Shown: positions 1 through 9,004 of the stretch, piece by piece
Layout: the number at the start of each line of letters is the position of its first letter
How positions within the stretch are numbered: the first letter of the stretch is position 1
From: Candidatus Thorarchaeota archaeon SMTZ1-45
GTDB lineage: Archaea > Asgardarchaeota > Thorarchaeia > Thorarchaeales > Thorarchaeaceae
NCBI GenBank assembly: GCA_001563335.1
Contig: LRSL01000054.1
Span: forward strand, 1 to 48,502
Direction of reading: 5' to 3'
DNA: 48,502 nt
Notes under the pieces: generated by a model
What the model was told of the DNA's origin: nothing
The model's database searches: none
What the model saw: the letters and a program-made list of their open reading frames with translations, nothing else
Program-made: the position numbers and the translations under genes

Positions 1-410
1 CCTTTGATGACTTTGCACAGTATATGAAAGAAACTAAGATTCAGGTAGTCACTGATGACCTTACTGTGTCAAATCCTGAGATTGTAAAGAGGGCGATTAA
101 GGATAAGGCTGGAAACGCACTCCTACTCAAAGTGAACCAAATTGGCTCTGTTTCAGAAGCCATTGAAGCAGCTACGATTGCCAACAAGGCTGACTGGGGT
201 GTTGTTGTCAGTCATAGGAGTGGTGAAACTGGGGATACTTTCATTTCAGACCTGTGCGTCGCACTCGGAACAGGACAGCTCAAGACTGGAGGTCCCGCTC
301 GAAGCGATCGAGTTGAGAAATACAATCGACTCATTGAGATTTATGACATTCTTGATGGTAACTGTGGATATCCAGGTTCTGAGTTCAGAACCGCTTGGAG
401 GAGCTACTGA
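1..410 (+). CDS. eno: Enolase, C-terminal part (cut by window edge)
   Basis: Phosphopyruvate hydratase converts 2-phosphoglycerate to phosphoenolpyruvate in glycolysis and gluconeogenesis. Only the last ~135 codons are present; the reading frame is open from base 3, so the gene begins left of the window. The visible part holds the family's C-terminal active-site motifs in the right order: TDDL (metal-binding Asp), LLLKVNQIGS (catalytic Lys), SHRSGET, and LKTGGPARSDRVEKYN (substrate Lys). The stop TGA at 408-410 directly abuts the ATG of apgM at 411, so the two genes are probably cotranscribed and encode consecutive glycolytic steps. Identification is firm; the N-terminal domain cannot be assessed. 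Confidence 0.96.
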   Translation, partial: FDDFAQYMKETKIQVVTDDLTVSNPEIVKRAIKDKAGNALLLKVNQIGSVSEAIEAATIANKADWGVVVSHRSGETGDTFISDLCVALGTGQLKTGGPARSDRVEKYNRLIEIYDILDGNCGYPGSEFRTAWRSY

Positions 411-1652
411 ATGAGTGACCAAAAAACTGCTGTCTTTGTTGTTATGGATGGTGTTGGTGATAGACCATTAAAGGAGCTGGGAGGTAAGACACCTCTCCAA
501 GCTGCAAAGACACCTACTTTTGATAGGTTAGCTGATGAAGGTCAGAATGCCTTAATGGATGTGATTGGTCCAGGCATCACACCAGGGTCAGATACTGCTC
601 ATCTTGCACTTTTCGGATATGACCCAATTACAGATTATCCTGGTAGAGGTCCGTTAGAGGCTTTTGGAGCTGGTCTAGAAACGAAACCAGGTGATGTTGC
701 CTTTAGAGCTAACTTTGCAACAGTAGACTCTAACATGGTTGTATTGGACAGGAGGGCTGGAAGGGATTTTGAACCTAAGGAACAGGCTGAGCTACAGACA
801 GCTCTCGATGGCATCGAGATTGATGATGTCAAGGTTCGATTCATTGCAACCGTTGAGCATAGAGGTGCTCTCATTCTCAAGGGGGAAGGTCTCTATGCAG
901 AAATCAGTGATGCAGATCCACACGAAGCTGGGAAGAAGATTCTGACAGTTCGTGCTCTCAAACCTGAAGCTGAAAAGACTGCTCAAGTTGTAAACAAGCT
1001 TATGCGAGTTGCACATGAGCGAATGAAGGATTTAGAAACAAATAAAGAACGAGCGAAGAAAGGAATTCCTCTTGCCAATGCACTTCTTCTCAGAGGTCCA
1101 GGGAGGCACAGCGATGTCCCTCCATTACCAGTCCGTTATGGAATTAAAGCAGCTGTGATTGCTGGCGGAGCTTTGTATATTGGAACAGCAAAATATGTCG
1201 GCATGGAACACATCCCCGTTGAGGGTCAGACGGGAAGAATCGATACAAACTTCGATAACATCGCCAAGAAGACAATTGAAACAATCGAAGCTGGCTATAA
1301 CTATGTCTTCGTGCACATAAAAGCAACAGATAATGCCAGCCATGATGGAAACGCAAAGGAGAAGATTCTTGCAATCGAGAGGACTGATTCTATGGTCAGC
1401 AAGATCATTGAGAAGGTCAGCGACAAAATAGTCATTGCAATCACTGGTGACCACACAACCCCTATTTCAGTTGGAGAACATCAATGTGATCCCGTTCCAA
1501 TTGTGTTTTGGTCGAATTTCATTCGTCCCGATTCCGTCAAGAGATTCTCTGAGATTGATGCTGCAGCTGGTGCACTTCACACAATCAGAGGAATTGATGT
1601 CATGCCTCTTCTCCTCGGATACTCAGGATATATTGAGAAATTCGGAGCTTAG
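411..1652 (+). CDS. apgM: 2,3-bisphosphoglycerate-independent phosphoglycerate mutase, archaeal type
   Basis: Cofactor-independent phosphoglycerate mutase of the archaeal aPGAM family, interconverting 3- and 2-phosphoglycerate. The 413-residue length is usual for the family. Alkaline-phosphatase-superfamily metal motifs are visible: VVMDGVGDRP with Asp13 near the N terminus, the phosphorylated-Ser region GSDTAHL (Ser60), ATDNASHDGN near residue 305, and ITGDHTTP followed by GEHQCDPVP near 345-360. The start is the ATG immediately after the enolase stop; AGGAG inside the enolase end at about 400 serves as ribosome site. Together with eno it makes a two-gene lower-glycolysis unit. The bacterial 510-residue iPGM architecture is not present. 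Confidence 0.96.
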   Translation: MSDQKTAVFVVMDGVGDRPLKELGGKTPLQAAKTPTFDRLADEGQNALMDVIGPGITPGSDTAHLALFGYDPITDYPGRGPLEAFGAGLETKPGDVAFRANFATVDSNMVVLDRRAGRDFEPKEQAELQTALDGIEIDDVKVRFIATVEHRGALILKGEGLYAEISDADPHEAGKKILTVRALKPEAEKTAQVVNKLMRVAHERMKDLETNKERAKKGIPLANALLLRGPGRHSDVPPLPVRYGIKAAVIAGGALYIGTAKYVGMEHIPVEGQTGRIDTNFDNIAKKTIETIEAGYNYVFVHIKATDNASHDGNAKEKILAIERTDSMVSKIIEKVSDKIVIAITGDHTTPISVGEHQCDPVPIVFWSNFIRPDSVKRFSEIDAAAGALHTIRGIDVMPLLLGYSGYIEKFGA

Positions 1653-1677
1653 TGGAAAAAGGCAGTATGAACAGTGT

Positions 1678-3021
1678 CTACACTCTTAGACCAGACTTCC
1701 CAATTGCCCTATATTCAAAATCATGAGAAAGTAGCTCTTCTTCCTCGTAGACATTTCGACCATCCACGAGAGTGCAGGTTCTCATTACCTCTCCCAGTTT
1801 AGAAAAGTCCGGATTATAGTAATCCCTATGTCTTGTCACAAGCGCAAGACAGTCCGAACCTGTCGCAGCAGTATAGAGATTCCTCTCTATCTTTAGTGTA
1901 CCAAGATCCCAGACCTTTACATACGGGTCATGAAGAACCACCCTTGCACCCTTGGCTTCAAGAGCGTTTATCAAGCCTAAAGCTGGAGTGTTCCTGGTGT
2001 CGTCAGAGTTCTCCAAATACGCAATTCCAAGTATTGTCACAGTTGCATCTTGAATCTTGACTCCTCGTTTGTCAAGAGCATCCTCAATTAAGTGTGCCAT
2101 GTGAATAGGCATGTGGTTGTTGATTTCCCGAGCAAGAGAGATAAACCGTGCCTCTACCTTTTGAGTTCCATATTCATTCAGTCCGTGTCGTAATAACCAA
2201 GTGTCTTTCGGTAGACAGTGACCACCAACTCCTGCGCCTGGGATATGCATCATCCTGCTTGGAAGCTCGTTTACAAGCTTTATGACTTCATAGACATTTA
2301 CACCAAGACTCTCACAGACGAGAGCCATTTCGTTGGCAAAAGCTATATTCACATCTCTAAATGCATTCTCAATGGTCTTTGAAATTTCAGCAGTTAGAAC
2401 ATCTGTCTGGTGAACATTTGCTTTCGTAATCTTTGAATAAATATCCACTGCACGCTTAGTACTCTTTGGGGTTATTCCTCCGACAATTCTGGGGAGATTT
2501 ACTATGTTCTCAATCAGCTTACCTGGCATCACGCGTTCGTAAGCAAACGCAAGGTCAAAGTCCTCTCCACCTTTCAAACCTGAGTGTTCCTCGATGATTT
2601 TCTGAACAACATTCTGGGTTGTTCCGGGAGCAACAGTTGACTCAACGATGACCAGTGTATCCTTCCTTAGACGCTCGCCAATTTGCCTACTTACGTCTAT
2701 TAAAGACTCGTACTGAGGAACATGATCTTTGTCCGTGGGTGTTTGAACATCAATCAGAATTACATCAGAGTTCTTCAAGATATCAACGTCATCAGTGACC
2801 TTGAATGATCCTTTTGCAACAACTTTCGCAATCAGCTCAGCGAGACCTGGTTCATCTCCCCCAAATGGCGATTTTCCAGCATTGAGATGTTCGATTTTCC
2901 ACCCAGACCTCTTTGACCTCCTCTGAAGTCCTGTCACCAGAAAACCATCCACATCAGCGAGTATTGCTGCACACGGGATTCCCACATACCCCATTCCGAT
3001 AACAGTGATTCTTGTGGTCAT
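1678..3021 (-). CDS. wecC: UDP-N-acetyl-D-mannosamine dehydrogenase-like nucleotide-sugar dehydrogenase
   Basis: Member of the UDP-glucose/UDP-ManNAc 6-dehydrogenase family, which oxidises a UDP-hexose to the uronic acid with 2 NAD+. Seen: Rossmann motif ITVIGMGYVG at residues 5-14, VQTPTD near 92, ESTVAPGTT near 128, and the catalytic Cys269 in GVGGHCLPKDTW, followed by a C-terminal UDP-binding domain. The protein is 447 residues from the ATG at 3021, which puts the GMGYVG motif at the usual distance from the N terminus. An in-frame extension to 3111 would add 30 atypical residues and overlap the upstream gene, so it was not used. The exact sugar substrate is not proven; UDP-ManNAc is suggested by similarity to WecC. 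It probably serves surface glycan synthesis together with the epimerase at 7623-8570. Confidence 0.88.
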   Translation of the reverse strand: MTTRITVIGMGYVGIPCAAILADVDGFLVTGLQRRSKRSGWKIEHLNAGKSPFGGDEPGLAELIAKVVAKGSFKVTDDVDILKNSDVILIDVQTPTDKDHVPQYESLIDVSRQIGERLRKDTLVIVESTVAPGTTQNVVQKIIEEHSGLKGGEDFDLAFAYERVMPGKLIENIVNLPRIVGGITPKSTKRAVDIYSKITKANVHQTDVLTAEISKTIENAFRDVNIAFANEMALVCESLGVNVYEVIKLVNELPSRMMHIPGAGVGGHCLPKDTWLLRHGLNEYGTQKVEARFISLAREINNHMPIHMAHLIEDALDKRGVKIQDATVTILGIAYLENSDDTRNTPALGLINALEAKGARVVLHDPYVKVWDLGTLKIERNLYTAATGSDCLALVTRHRDYYNPDFSKLGEVMRTCTLVDGRNVYEEEELLSHDFEYRAIGKSGLRV

Positions 3022-3075
3022 GTGATGCACACTCTTATTGAGTTCTATAAGCAAGCCTGCACGATGCCAAGTTGC

Positions 3076-3087
3076 TAATATAAAAAG
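3076..3087 (-). promoter_or_regulatory. TATA box for the nucleotide-sugar dehydrogenase
   Basis: Read on the minus strand this is CTTTTTATATTA, a good archaeal TATA box. It lies about 55 bases upstream of the ATG at 3021, which would give a 5' leader of roughly 30 bases. It sits just downstream of the end of the ferredoxin-like gene, so the dehydrogenase probably has its own promoter. Confidence 0.55.
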
Positions 3088-3100
3088 TATTGTTCTCGAT

Positions 3101-3997
3101 TCACTCGACATCTACGACTGAAGATACCCTCTTAATAGAATCCGAAATGAATTGGTCATTGTTTATGCTCATCTTGATGGCATTATCAGGGCAGACCTCA
3201 ATGCATCTCCCACAACCTCTACATTGGTCAGAGATTACCGCTTTTCCATCTAGTAGAGTTATTGCATTCACAAAGCAGATGCTTTCTGTGCATGTACCGC
3301 AACCTGCACACGAATCCGTGACCTCGACATTTACTCCTTGCATCTTGGTGACTTTCCTACCAATTTCAGGGTTCAAATCTGGTAGAATCTTCCATAGACA
3401 GCAACAAGGACAACAATTACACACAGTCAAGAGCTTCTCTCCTGGAGATACTCCTAACCAAGAAGCATCAAGTTTGTTGCGCCCAATCAGGTGAACTAGT
3501 CCTGCCTCCCGACACTTTCTTGCATATTCATGTGCCTCTTCTTTTGTGACACGACGACCTAATTTCGGATTAATCCCTTCAACAGCCTCCCCCAGAAATA
3601 GGCATCCATAATTGATGGGATAATCCTCACATTTGGACGAATCTCGACATATACAGAAATCCATGATCCAATGATGATTTGCCTGCTCAATGAAATGATG
3701 AACAATCTCAGACGGAAGGGGTATTTCCTCAGGTCTTTCTAATTGTTGATTGATCAGAATTGTTTTTTGCGCAACACTGTCCTTTGGTAGGTAGATGATA
3801 TCATCCCCCTCGAAGAGCATCTTATCAACAACTTTTCCTAGGAGTGGAATGTTTGTTGCTTTCGCAATCAATCCTCTATTTGGGAAGGTCTTCTTCAATA
3901 GCTTGACAAACCACATTGGTCGTGCCATAAAACTGAGGGCTACATTACCACTGATATTCCTATCGTAGTAGACCCAGATGTCAATGGTCATCTTCAT
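3101..3997 (-). CDS. Cysteine-rich 4Fe-4S ferredoxin-domain protein
   Basis: A 298-residue soluble protein likely to bind several iron-sulfur clusters. The C terminus is a standard two-cluster ferredoxin domain: C230, C233, C236, C241 (CxxCxxCx4C) and C259, C262, C265, C269 (CxxCxxCxxxCP). Ahead of it are two unusual cysteine groups: C115, C117, C123, C132 in the segment starting CICRDSSKC, and CNCCPCCC at 193-200. The N-terminal ~100 residues have no recognised domain. Related 4Fe-4S proteins occur in anaerobic archaea, but the electron partner cannot be told from the neighbours. It is divergent from the deformylase gene with only 26 bases between them. Start is the ATG at 3997; an ATG two codons later is equally possible. 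Function beyond electron transfer or cluster binding is unknown. Confidence 0.8.
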   Translation of the reverse strand: MKMTIDIWVYYDRNISGNVALSFMARPMWFVKLLKKTFPNRGLIAKATNIPLLGKVVDKMLFEGDDIIYLPKDSVAQKTILINQQLERPEEIPLPSEIVHHFIEQANHHWIMDFCICRDSSKCEDYPINYGCLFLGEAVEGINPKLGRRVTKEEAHEYARKCREAGLVHLIGRNKLDASWLGVSPGEKLLTVCNCCPCCCLWKILPDLNPEIGRKVTKMQGVNVEVTDSCAGCGTCTESICFVNAITLLDGKAVISDQCRGCGRCIEVCPDNAIKMSINNDQFISDSIKRVSSVVDVE

Positions 3998-4023
3998 ATC
4001 GGATATATGTGTGAGAGTTTACG

Positions 4024-4533
4024 ATGACAGTTCGTGAAATTCTCCAGCTTGGAAACCCTCAATTATACGAAAGATCTGAGCATGTTACCTTCTCAGAGCT
4101 TGATAGCATATCTGAGATAGTCGATGATCTCCATGACACCATGATGGAGTTCAGACGGAAATACAGTGTAGGCAGGGCTATTGCAGCACCACAAATTGGT
4201 ATAATGAAACGTATTATCTATATGCACATCGATTCTCCCACTGTCTTCATTAATCCAACTCTCATGAATCTTAGTGATGAGCTGTTTGAAGTCTGGGATG
4301 ACTGTATGTGTTTTCCAGACCTTCTCGTAAGGGTGAGGCGACATAAGCACTGTTCTATTGAATATCGTGATGAAGAGTGGAATCTCAAATCTTTGGATTT
4401 GGAGGATGACCTGTCAGAACTGCTTCAACATGAGTATGATCATTTAGATGGCATTCTTGCAGTTATGCGAGCCATTGATGGGAAATCATTTACTTACAAG
4501 AATCAACTAAAACTTCACACACCTCAAACATAA
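4024..4533 (+). CDS. def: Peptide deformylase homologue
   Basis: Peptide deformylases remove the formyl group from N-formylmethionine in bacteria. The three family motifs are recognisable in order: motif I as GRAIAAPQIG (residues 50-59; bacterial GxGxAAxQ), motif II reduced to WDDCMCFPD with metal Cys94 (bacterial EGCLS), and motif III QHEYDHLDG with His136, Glu137 and His140 intact. Length is 169 residues, as expected. All three metal ligands and the catalytic Glu are kept, so the protein may be an active metallo-amidohydrolase. Archaea normally start translation with unformylated Met, so the substrate is doubtful. The ATG at 4024 is 26 bases from the divergent ferredoxin-like gene; a TATA-like GATATATG at about 4003-4010 is too close for a normal leader. 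Gene symbol is by family only. Confidence 0.87.
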   Translation: MTVREILQLGNPQLYERSEHVTFSELDSISEIVDDLHDTMMEFRRKYSVGRAIAAPQIGIMKRIIYMHIDSPTVFINPTLMNLSDELFEVWDDCMCFPDLLVRVRRHKHCSIEYRDEEWNLKSLDLEDDLSELLQHEYDHLDGILAVMRAIDGKSFTYKNQLKLHTPQT

Positions 4534-4605
4534 AGAGTGTTGAAAACAGTATCCTCATATGCCCCATATCTATTGGATATTCAGTATTGAGAGAGGAAAC
4601 GGGTC

Positions 4606-7600
4606 ATGAGATACTTACGCATAATTATCATTCTCACTATCATTACAGCTGTTGGATTGGTTGTCGGAGGTGCTGCTTACGGTTGGTGGCTTGGCCAGAC
4701 AATTTACATCCATACATTCGACATCAAAGCAGGTGTTGGATTCTGGGAAACTTGGACATTAGAAAACAATGTGTTCACAGCATCACTGCTTCTAGCCATC
4801 TTAACTAGTGTCTTTACACTCTGGACCCGTTCGACATCTCTCTCCTTCATATCAGCACTCGCACAAACTGGCACGCATCTGAAGAAATTGGACATTCGTA
4901 CTGGAGTCCTGTGGAGGTTGCTTCAGATTGGTGGATTTTTCCTCTATTATGTGTCAATTGGGGGCTATTCTCTCACTGGCCAGAATGTTGCATTTCTAAT
5001 GATGCTTATGGGGGATGGAGCAATCTCAGTGACGCCTGCCGAAGTCGGAGTTCTTTTCTCATTACCATTTGCTCCGGGAACTACAGCCTCTTCAATCCAG
5101 AGTCTAATTCCAGCGATGGAGGCATATCAGCTCTATGTCGGACTGATTTCAACCGTAATTGTGGCTACAGCAGCACGATTAGTGCTCAGTGTGATTACTG
5201 ACCTTATGTTGCAACGAAGAGACATCTTTGTTGTGCTGTCTAAGGCGCTTCTCGTGGTTTCATTAGTGTTGATTCTAGAAATCCTCAGTGTACCTACATG
5301 GACTGTCAATGCTGGTACTTGGATGAGCTATCTAGCACTGATAATAGCTCTTGGTGCAAGTCTTGTTGGCTCTGTTGTTTTCATGGTTGTACGAGTTCGT
5401 TCAGGCGACGTGCAACAACGACTAAGGAGCAAAATCGCTTCTCTTGAGGGAGACCTGGCCCGACTACAGGGCGAACTTCTCTCACTTCGTCAGGAGTACG
5501 AAGCTGGAGCGATCGGTGCTGAAGATTACAGAACAAGGGTTAACATGCTTATGGAAGACCGTGTGAACATCTCAAACGAGCTTCGAAGGCTGAAGATCGA
5601 ACGACTACTACCAATAGGTGGTTCCCAGAAGTCATTTGCCATAGTTGCAGGTTTCCTGATTGTGATTGTTATTATGCTTCCCATTATCCAAGGGCTATAC
5701 TATGGAATTCAGATGGATGGAGACCGTTACATAGACTGGAAATTCAATCTGCAAACTAACAAGGAGATTAATATTACTACATGGGCTGCTGGATTGAGTG
5801 ACTTTGAAATAAAACCGATCGAAGATCTAACATTTAATGCCACTCCCGAGAGTGAGGTCGAATCACTCACAACAGTCCGTCAGTGGGACCAAACTGCAAG
5901 TTATTTGCGGATGCGGAATCAGATAGGAACGAATTGGATGCAACTTGCAGACTCAGATATAGTCCTGTTGAAGGATCATGAGTATTGGATTGCCCCACTT
6001 ACTTTCGATACAAGTGCGACTTGGACAAGTTTCATCAATCGCTATATCCTGTACACTCACACGGAAGGTATCGTTGTTCTTGATGCCTTCAGTGGTGAGC
6101 TAGTAGAGGGAGCCAATCTTGTTTCACTCTTCAATCGAACGAAGGATGTGAACATCTATTATGGCGAAGGAAGGGGATTCAATGACATTGTATTTGTCAA
6201 TGTACCAAGCTTTCAGGAAGTAGGAAATACTTCCTTTGAAGGAACTCCTGACTACACTCTTCAAGGCTTTGAGTCCTTCTTCTACTTCCTCACAATGGGT
6301 CCCGAAGCTTGGTCATATCTTGGCAGAGATATGGACATGTTGGTCGAACGGGATGTCCTCTCAAGGGTCGATTCAATAATGTTACAGGGACTATCTGTAG
6401 ACAATGATCCCTACATAGTAGTTGATCCTGATGGAACTCTCTTCTATGCAGTTTCTATCTTTATAGACTATCATCTCTCGACAGGCTACGCGCATGAGAA
6501 CTATATGCGATTCATGGGCGTCTGTCTTGTGAACATTGAAACAGGTGAGATGGAATTCTATTCTGCACCCCATTCTGATGAGGGGCTGTTCCTAGATATT
6601 ACATACAGAACCTACTACGATTGGCAAGATACTCCCGACTGGCTGCAGTCGCAGCTGAAATGGCCTGAAGACCTCTATGAGCGTCAGCTAGAGGTTGCGT
6701 ATATCTATCATGTGACTGAAGGCGAGCAGTGGAGTACTGGCGTTGATTTTCATCAGAAACCAGAGGAATCAGACACTCGATATGTGATCATGAATATTGA
6801 GGGCATTGAACGTTTCGTAGCATACCACAACAGCGAGTTTCGCCAGACTCTAGCTCACAATCTTGCAGGCATCTATATCATGGGGTGTGGTGATACTGAC
6901 TTTGGAAGATTCACATTTTATAAGGCAGGTGAAGATGGGTACGCGAACTGGCTTGGTCCCATTGCCGCTGTTCAGGCATTTGAAACGAATGATGTAGTGC
7001 GAACACAACTTCAGCTGTGGGGAGAGCATAGGTATGGAAACCGACTCCTTTACCATCTTGGTGGAGACCTATTCTTCGTAATCCCCGTGTTTCTCGAGGT
7101 GGAAACCTCTCAGAACCGTGTCATCCAGAAACTTGGTGGCGTAGGTCTCGTTGATGTGCAGACAGGTGACCGTGTGACGCTAGGCGCGAGCGTAGTAGAA
7201 GCCTATTACAAGATGTTTGGCCTTCTGAATCAGACAATTGTTGAGGAGGGTGAAGTTGGTTTCGAGAGTGTTAGCTTCAATCCAGTCACAATTGACTCTG
7301 GAGAGTTCGCAAATCTAATAGCTCTGATGCGAAACAATGACAACATCACACAACATCTCTATTTAGACATCGTAGTAGCATCAGAAAGTAACTTCTCAAT
7401 ATACTGGCATGGATCTGAAGTAATCCCAACCATCCATGTAGGTGATAATCAGACTTTCACACTAGACATTGGTAATGTTGGTGCGGGTGACTTGTATGGA
7501 ACGGCACCGCGTGTGACTGCATACTTGCCTGAGGGTTATGTTCTAGCACAATATCTGGTGCAGATAATCCTACGCACTGATGCCGGAATCGTCGACCAAA

Positions 7601-7626
7601 TCAATCTGCTCTTGACAGTTACCTAG
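4606..7626 (+). CDS. UPF0182-like large membrane protein
   Basis: A 1006-residue integral membrane protein of unknown function. Hydrophobic segments lie at about residues 4-26, 52-70, 105-135, 175-198, 208-228 and 240-264. A charged coiled coil follows at about 268-330, then one more TM at 344-368, and about 640 residues that should lie outside the cell. Resemblance to UPF0182 (COG1615) is seen in YYGEGRGFNDIVFVNVPSF (near 520) and in the segment with VERDVLSRVDSIML and DNDPYIVVDPDGTLFY (near 575-612), matching the family's Arg-rich/DPYpVv..dG block. The coiled coil between the TMs is not a feature I know from bacterial members. It follows the deformylase gene by 72 bases. Its stop overlaps the stop of the convergent epimerase gene by a CTAG. 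Confidence 0.7.
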   Translation: MRYLRIIIILTIITAVGLVVGGAAYGWWLGQTIYIHTFDIKAGVGFWETWTLENNVFTASLLLAILTSVFTLWTRSTSLSFISALAQTGTHLKKLDIRTGVLWRLLQIGGFFLYYVSIGGYSLTGQNVAFLMMLMGDGAISVTPAEVGVLFSLPFAPGTTASSIQSLIPAMEAYQLYVGLISTVIVATAARLVLSVITDLMLQRRDIFVVLSKALLVVSLVLILEILSVPTWTVNAGTWMSYLALIIALGASLVGSVVFMVVRVRSGDVQQRLRSKIASLEGDLARLQGELLSLRQEYEAGAIGAEDYRTRVNMLMEDRVNISNELRRLKIERLLPIGGSQKSFAIVAGFLIVIVIMLPIIQGLYYGIQMDGDRYIDWKFNLQTNKEINITTWAAGLSDFEIKPIEDLTFNATPESEVESLTTVRQWDQTASYLRMRNQIGTNWMQLADSDIVLLKDHEYWIAPLTFDTSATWTSFINRYILYTHTEGIVVLDAFSGELVEGANLVSLFNRTKDVNIYYGEGRGFNDIVFVNVPSFQEVGNTSFEGTPDYTLQGFESFFYFLTMGPEAWSYLGRDMDMLVERDVLSRVDSIMLQGLSVDNDPYIVVDPDGTLFYAVSIFIDYHLSTGYAHENYMRFMGVCLVNIETGEMEFYSAPHSDEGLFLDITYRTYYDWQDTPDWLQSQLKWPEDLYERQLEVAYIYHVTEGEQWSTGVDFHQKPEESDTRYVIMNIEGIERFVAYHNSEFRQTLAHNLAGIYIMGCGDTDFGRFTFYKAGEDGYANWLGPIAAVQAFETNDVVRTQLQLWGEHRYGNRLLYHLGGDLFFVIPVFLEVETSQNRVIQKLGGVGLVDVQTGDRVTLGASVVEAYYKMFGLLNQTIVEEGEVGFESVSFNPVTIDSGEFANLIALMRNNDNITQHLYLDIVVASESNFSIYWHGSEVIPTIHVGDNQTFTLDIGNVGAGDLYGTAPRVTAYLPEGYVLAQYLVQIILRTDAGIVDQINLLLTVT

Positions 7627-8570
7627 AGCGAGTACTCTCTGTACCATGAGATGGTCCAATCCAGTCCGGTTGTGAAAGGAACAGCTGGAGAGAACCTCAG
7701 GACATTTGAAGTCCTCCTCATACTTCCAATACTATCCTTCACGTCCCCCTCACGTGCGTCACGATGAATAATGCTTGAAGTTGATTCTGGGATTCTCTCT
7801 TTAACCATTCGAGCTAGGTCTAGAATGCTAGTAGCATCTTCTCCAGATATATTTAGAACCTGATTTGACGCACTCTCAAGCTGACTACCAAGAAGAGTAG
7901 CTCTCACTACATCATCGACATAGATGAAACTTCTAGTCTGCCTTCCGTCCCCATCAATAGTGATGTCTTTATTTCGGAGTCCCCGATTGATAAATATAGA
8001 AATCACTCCACTATACTCTGAATTCTCTTGGCGCGGTCCAAACACATTGAAGTATCTAAATATCGTTGAAGGAATACCATATAGGTCCCCATATGCAATA
8101 CTATACTTCTCAGCAGAGATCTTTGAGGCTGCATAGGGGCTCAGAGGAATTAAAGGCGCTTCCTCTGTAACAGGAAGAGTGTTTGGATTTCCATATACTG
8201 CTGCGCTAGAACTATATACGAATCTCTTTGCATTGTGTTTTCTAGCCATCTCTAAGGCATTTATGGTGCCATGAACATTGGTGTCATTTACAAGAATTGG
8301 GTCTTCAACAGAGAGCTTCACTGATGATATTGCCGCGAGATGGAAGATGACATCAACATCTTCCTTGACTGCAGCAGGGAACTTTTTCTCACAAACATCT
8401 CTCTCCAGGAATTGGAAGGTTTCATGTTTCAGAGCATGTGCCAAGTTCTGCATACTTCCAGTCCTCAGGTTATCTATCCCAATAACAAAGTATCCTCTCT
8501 CTAGTAGCATATCAACAAGGTGGCTTCCGATAAAACCAGCCGCTCCTGTAACAACAGCTCTTTTCGTCAT
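7623..8570 (-). CDS. NAD-dependent nucleotide-sugar epimerase (GalE/WbpP-like)
   Basis: Extended short-chain dehydrogenase/reductase of the UDP-sugar 4-epimerase group. Seen: NAD motif GAAGFIG (residues 9-15), IDNLRTG for cofactor selection, HLAAISSV, catalytic Ser in SSSAAVYG (about 122), and the YxxxK pair Tyr146/Lys150 in SPYAASK. FRYFNVFGPRQ near 190 is the family's substrate-loop signature. The 315-residue length fits. It interconverts UDP-Glc/UDP-Gal or their N-acetyl forms, which cannot be distinguished here. With the dehydrogenase at 1678-3021 it would supply surface glycan or N-glycan precursors. The terminal TAG overlaps that of the convergent membrane-protein gene. Confidence 0.9.
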   Translation of the reverse strand: MTKRAVVTGAAGFIGSHLVDMLLERGYFVIGIDNLRTGSMQNLAHALKHETFQFLERDVCEKKFPAAVKEDVDVIFHLAAISSVKLSVEDPILVNDTNVHGTINALEMARKHNAKRFVYSSSAAVYGNPNTLPVTEEAPLIPLSPYAASKISAEKYSIAYGDLYGIPSTIFRYFNVFGPRQENSEYSGVISIFINRGLRNKDITIDGDGRQTRSFIYVDDVVRATLLGSQLESASNQVLNISGEDATSILDLARMVKERIPESTSSIIHRDAREGDVKDSIGSMRRTSNVLRFSPAVPFTTGLDWTISWYREYSL

Positions 8571-8626
8571 TGCTAGTGTTACATGTAAAAAGAGTCCTGT
8601 TAATATTTTCCAAGGTATTCCAAAGG

Positions 8627-8635
8627 CCTATATTG
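8627..8635 (+). promoter_or_regulatory. TATA box for the GIY-YIG gene
   Basis: CCTATATTG lies about 35 bases upstream of the ATG at 8666, preceded by the purine-rich CAAAGG that could act as BRE. This spacing predicts a transcript with a very short leader, common in archaea. Confidence 0.5.
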
Positions 8636-8665
8636 TGCAAAGAATGACAATTCATTGGAACCCTC

Positions 8666-8953
8666 ATGTACTTCGTCTATATCATTGAAACAGAAGATGG
8701 AACTTACTATACAGGAATGACCAATGATCTTGCTAGACGGTTCCAAGAACACCTCTCAGGGAATTCTAAATCAGCTGCTTATCTCAAAATGCATAAACCA
8801 GAATATGTTGTCTATATGACGGAGTGCAGCACACGAGCAGATGCTATGTGTCTTGAACAGCAGCTCAAGAAAGATTACAATCTCAAAATGGAACGTATCG
8901 GTCCACGACGTGATATTAGAGAAGTTATTGACACTGAACTTAGTTATCGATAG
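8666..8953 (+). CDS. GIY-YIG nuclease domain protein (UPF0213/YhbQ-like)
   Basis: A 95-residue stand-alone GIY-YIG domain. The GIY and YIG elements appear as VYIIETEDG and YYTGMTNDLARRFQEH, with the catalytic Arg in LARRF and a candidate metal-binding Glu in MCLEQQLK. Such single-domain members (YhbQ, UPF0213) are small nucleases thought to act in DNA repair, but targets are not known. The gene stands alone between a divergent epimerase and the carbohydrate kinase, and appears to have its own promoter. Identification of the fold is firm, the role is not. Confidence 0.9.
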   Translation: MYFVYIIETEDGTYYTGMTNDLARRFQEHLSGNSKSAAYLKMHKPEYVVYMTECSTRADAMCLEQQLKKDYNLKMERIGPRRDIREVIDTELSYR

Positions 8954-9004
8954 CGCTCTTCTCGAAGTGTTCTTATCGAGGACTTGCCAGTCAAATAACA
9001 AGTG

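Noticed and set aside
3022..3111. 30-codon N-terminal extension of the nucleotide-sugar dehydrogenase
   Set aside because: It overlaps the ferredoxin-like gene and contains a TATA box; the family N terminus begins at the ATG 3021.
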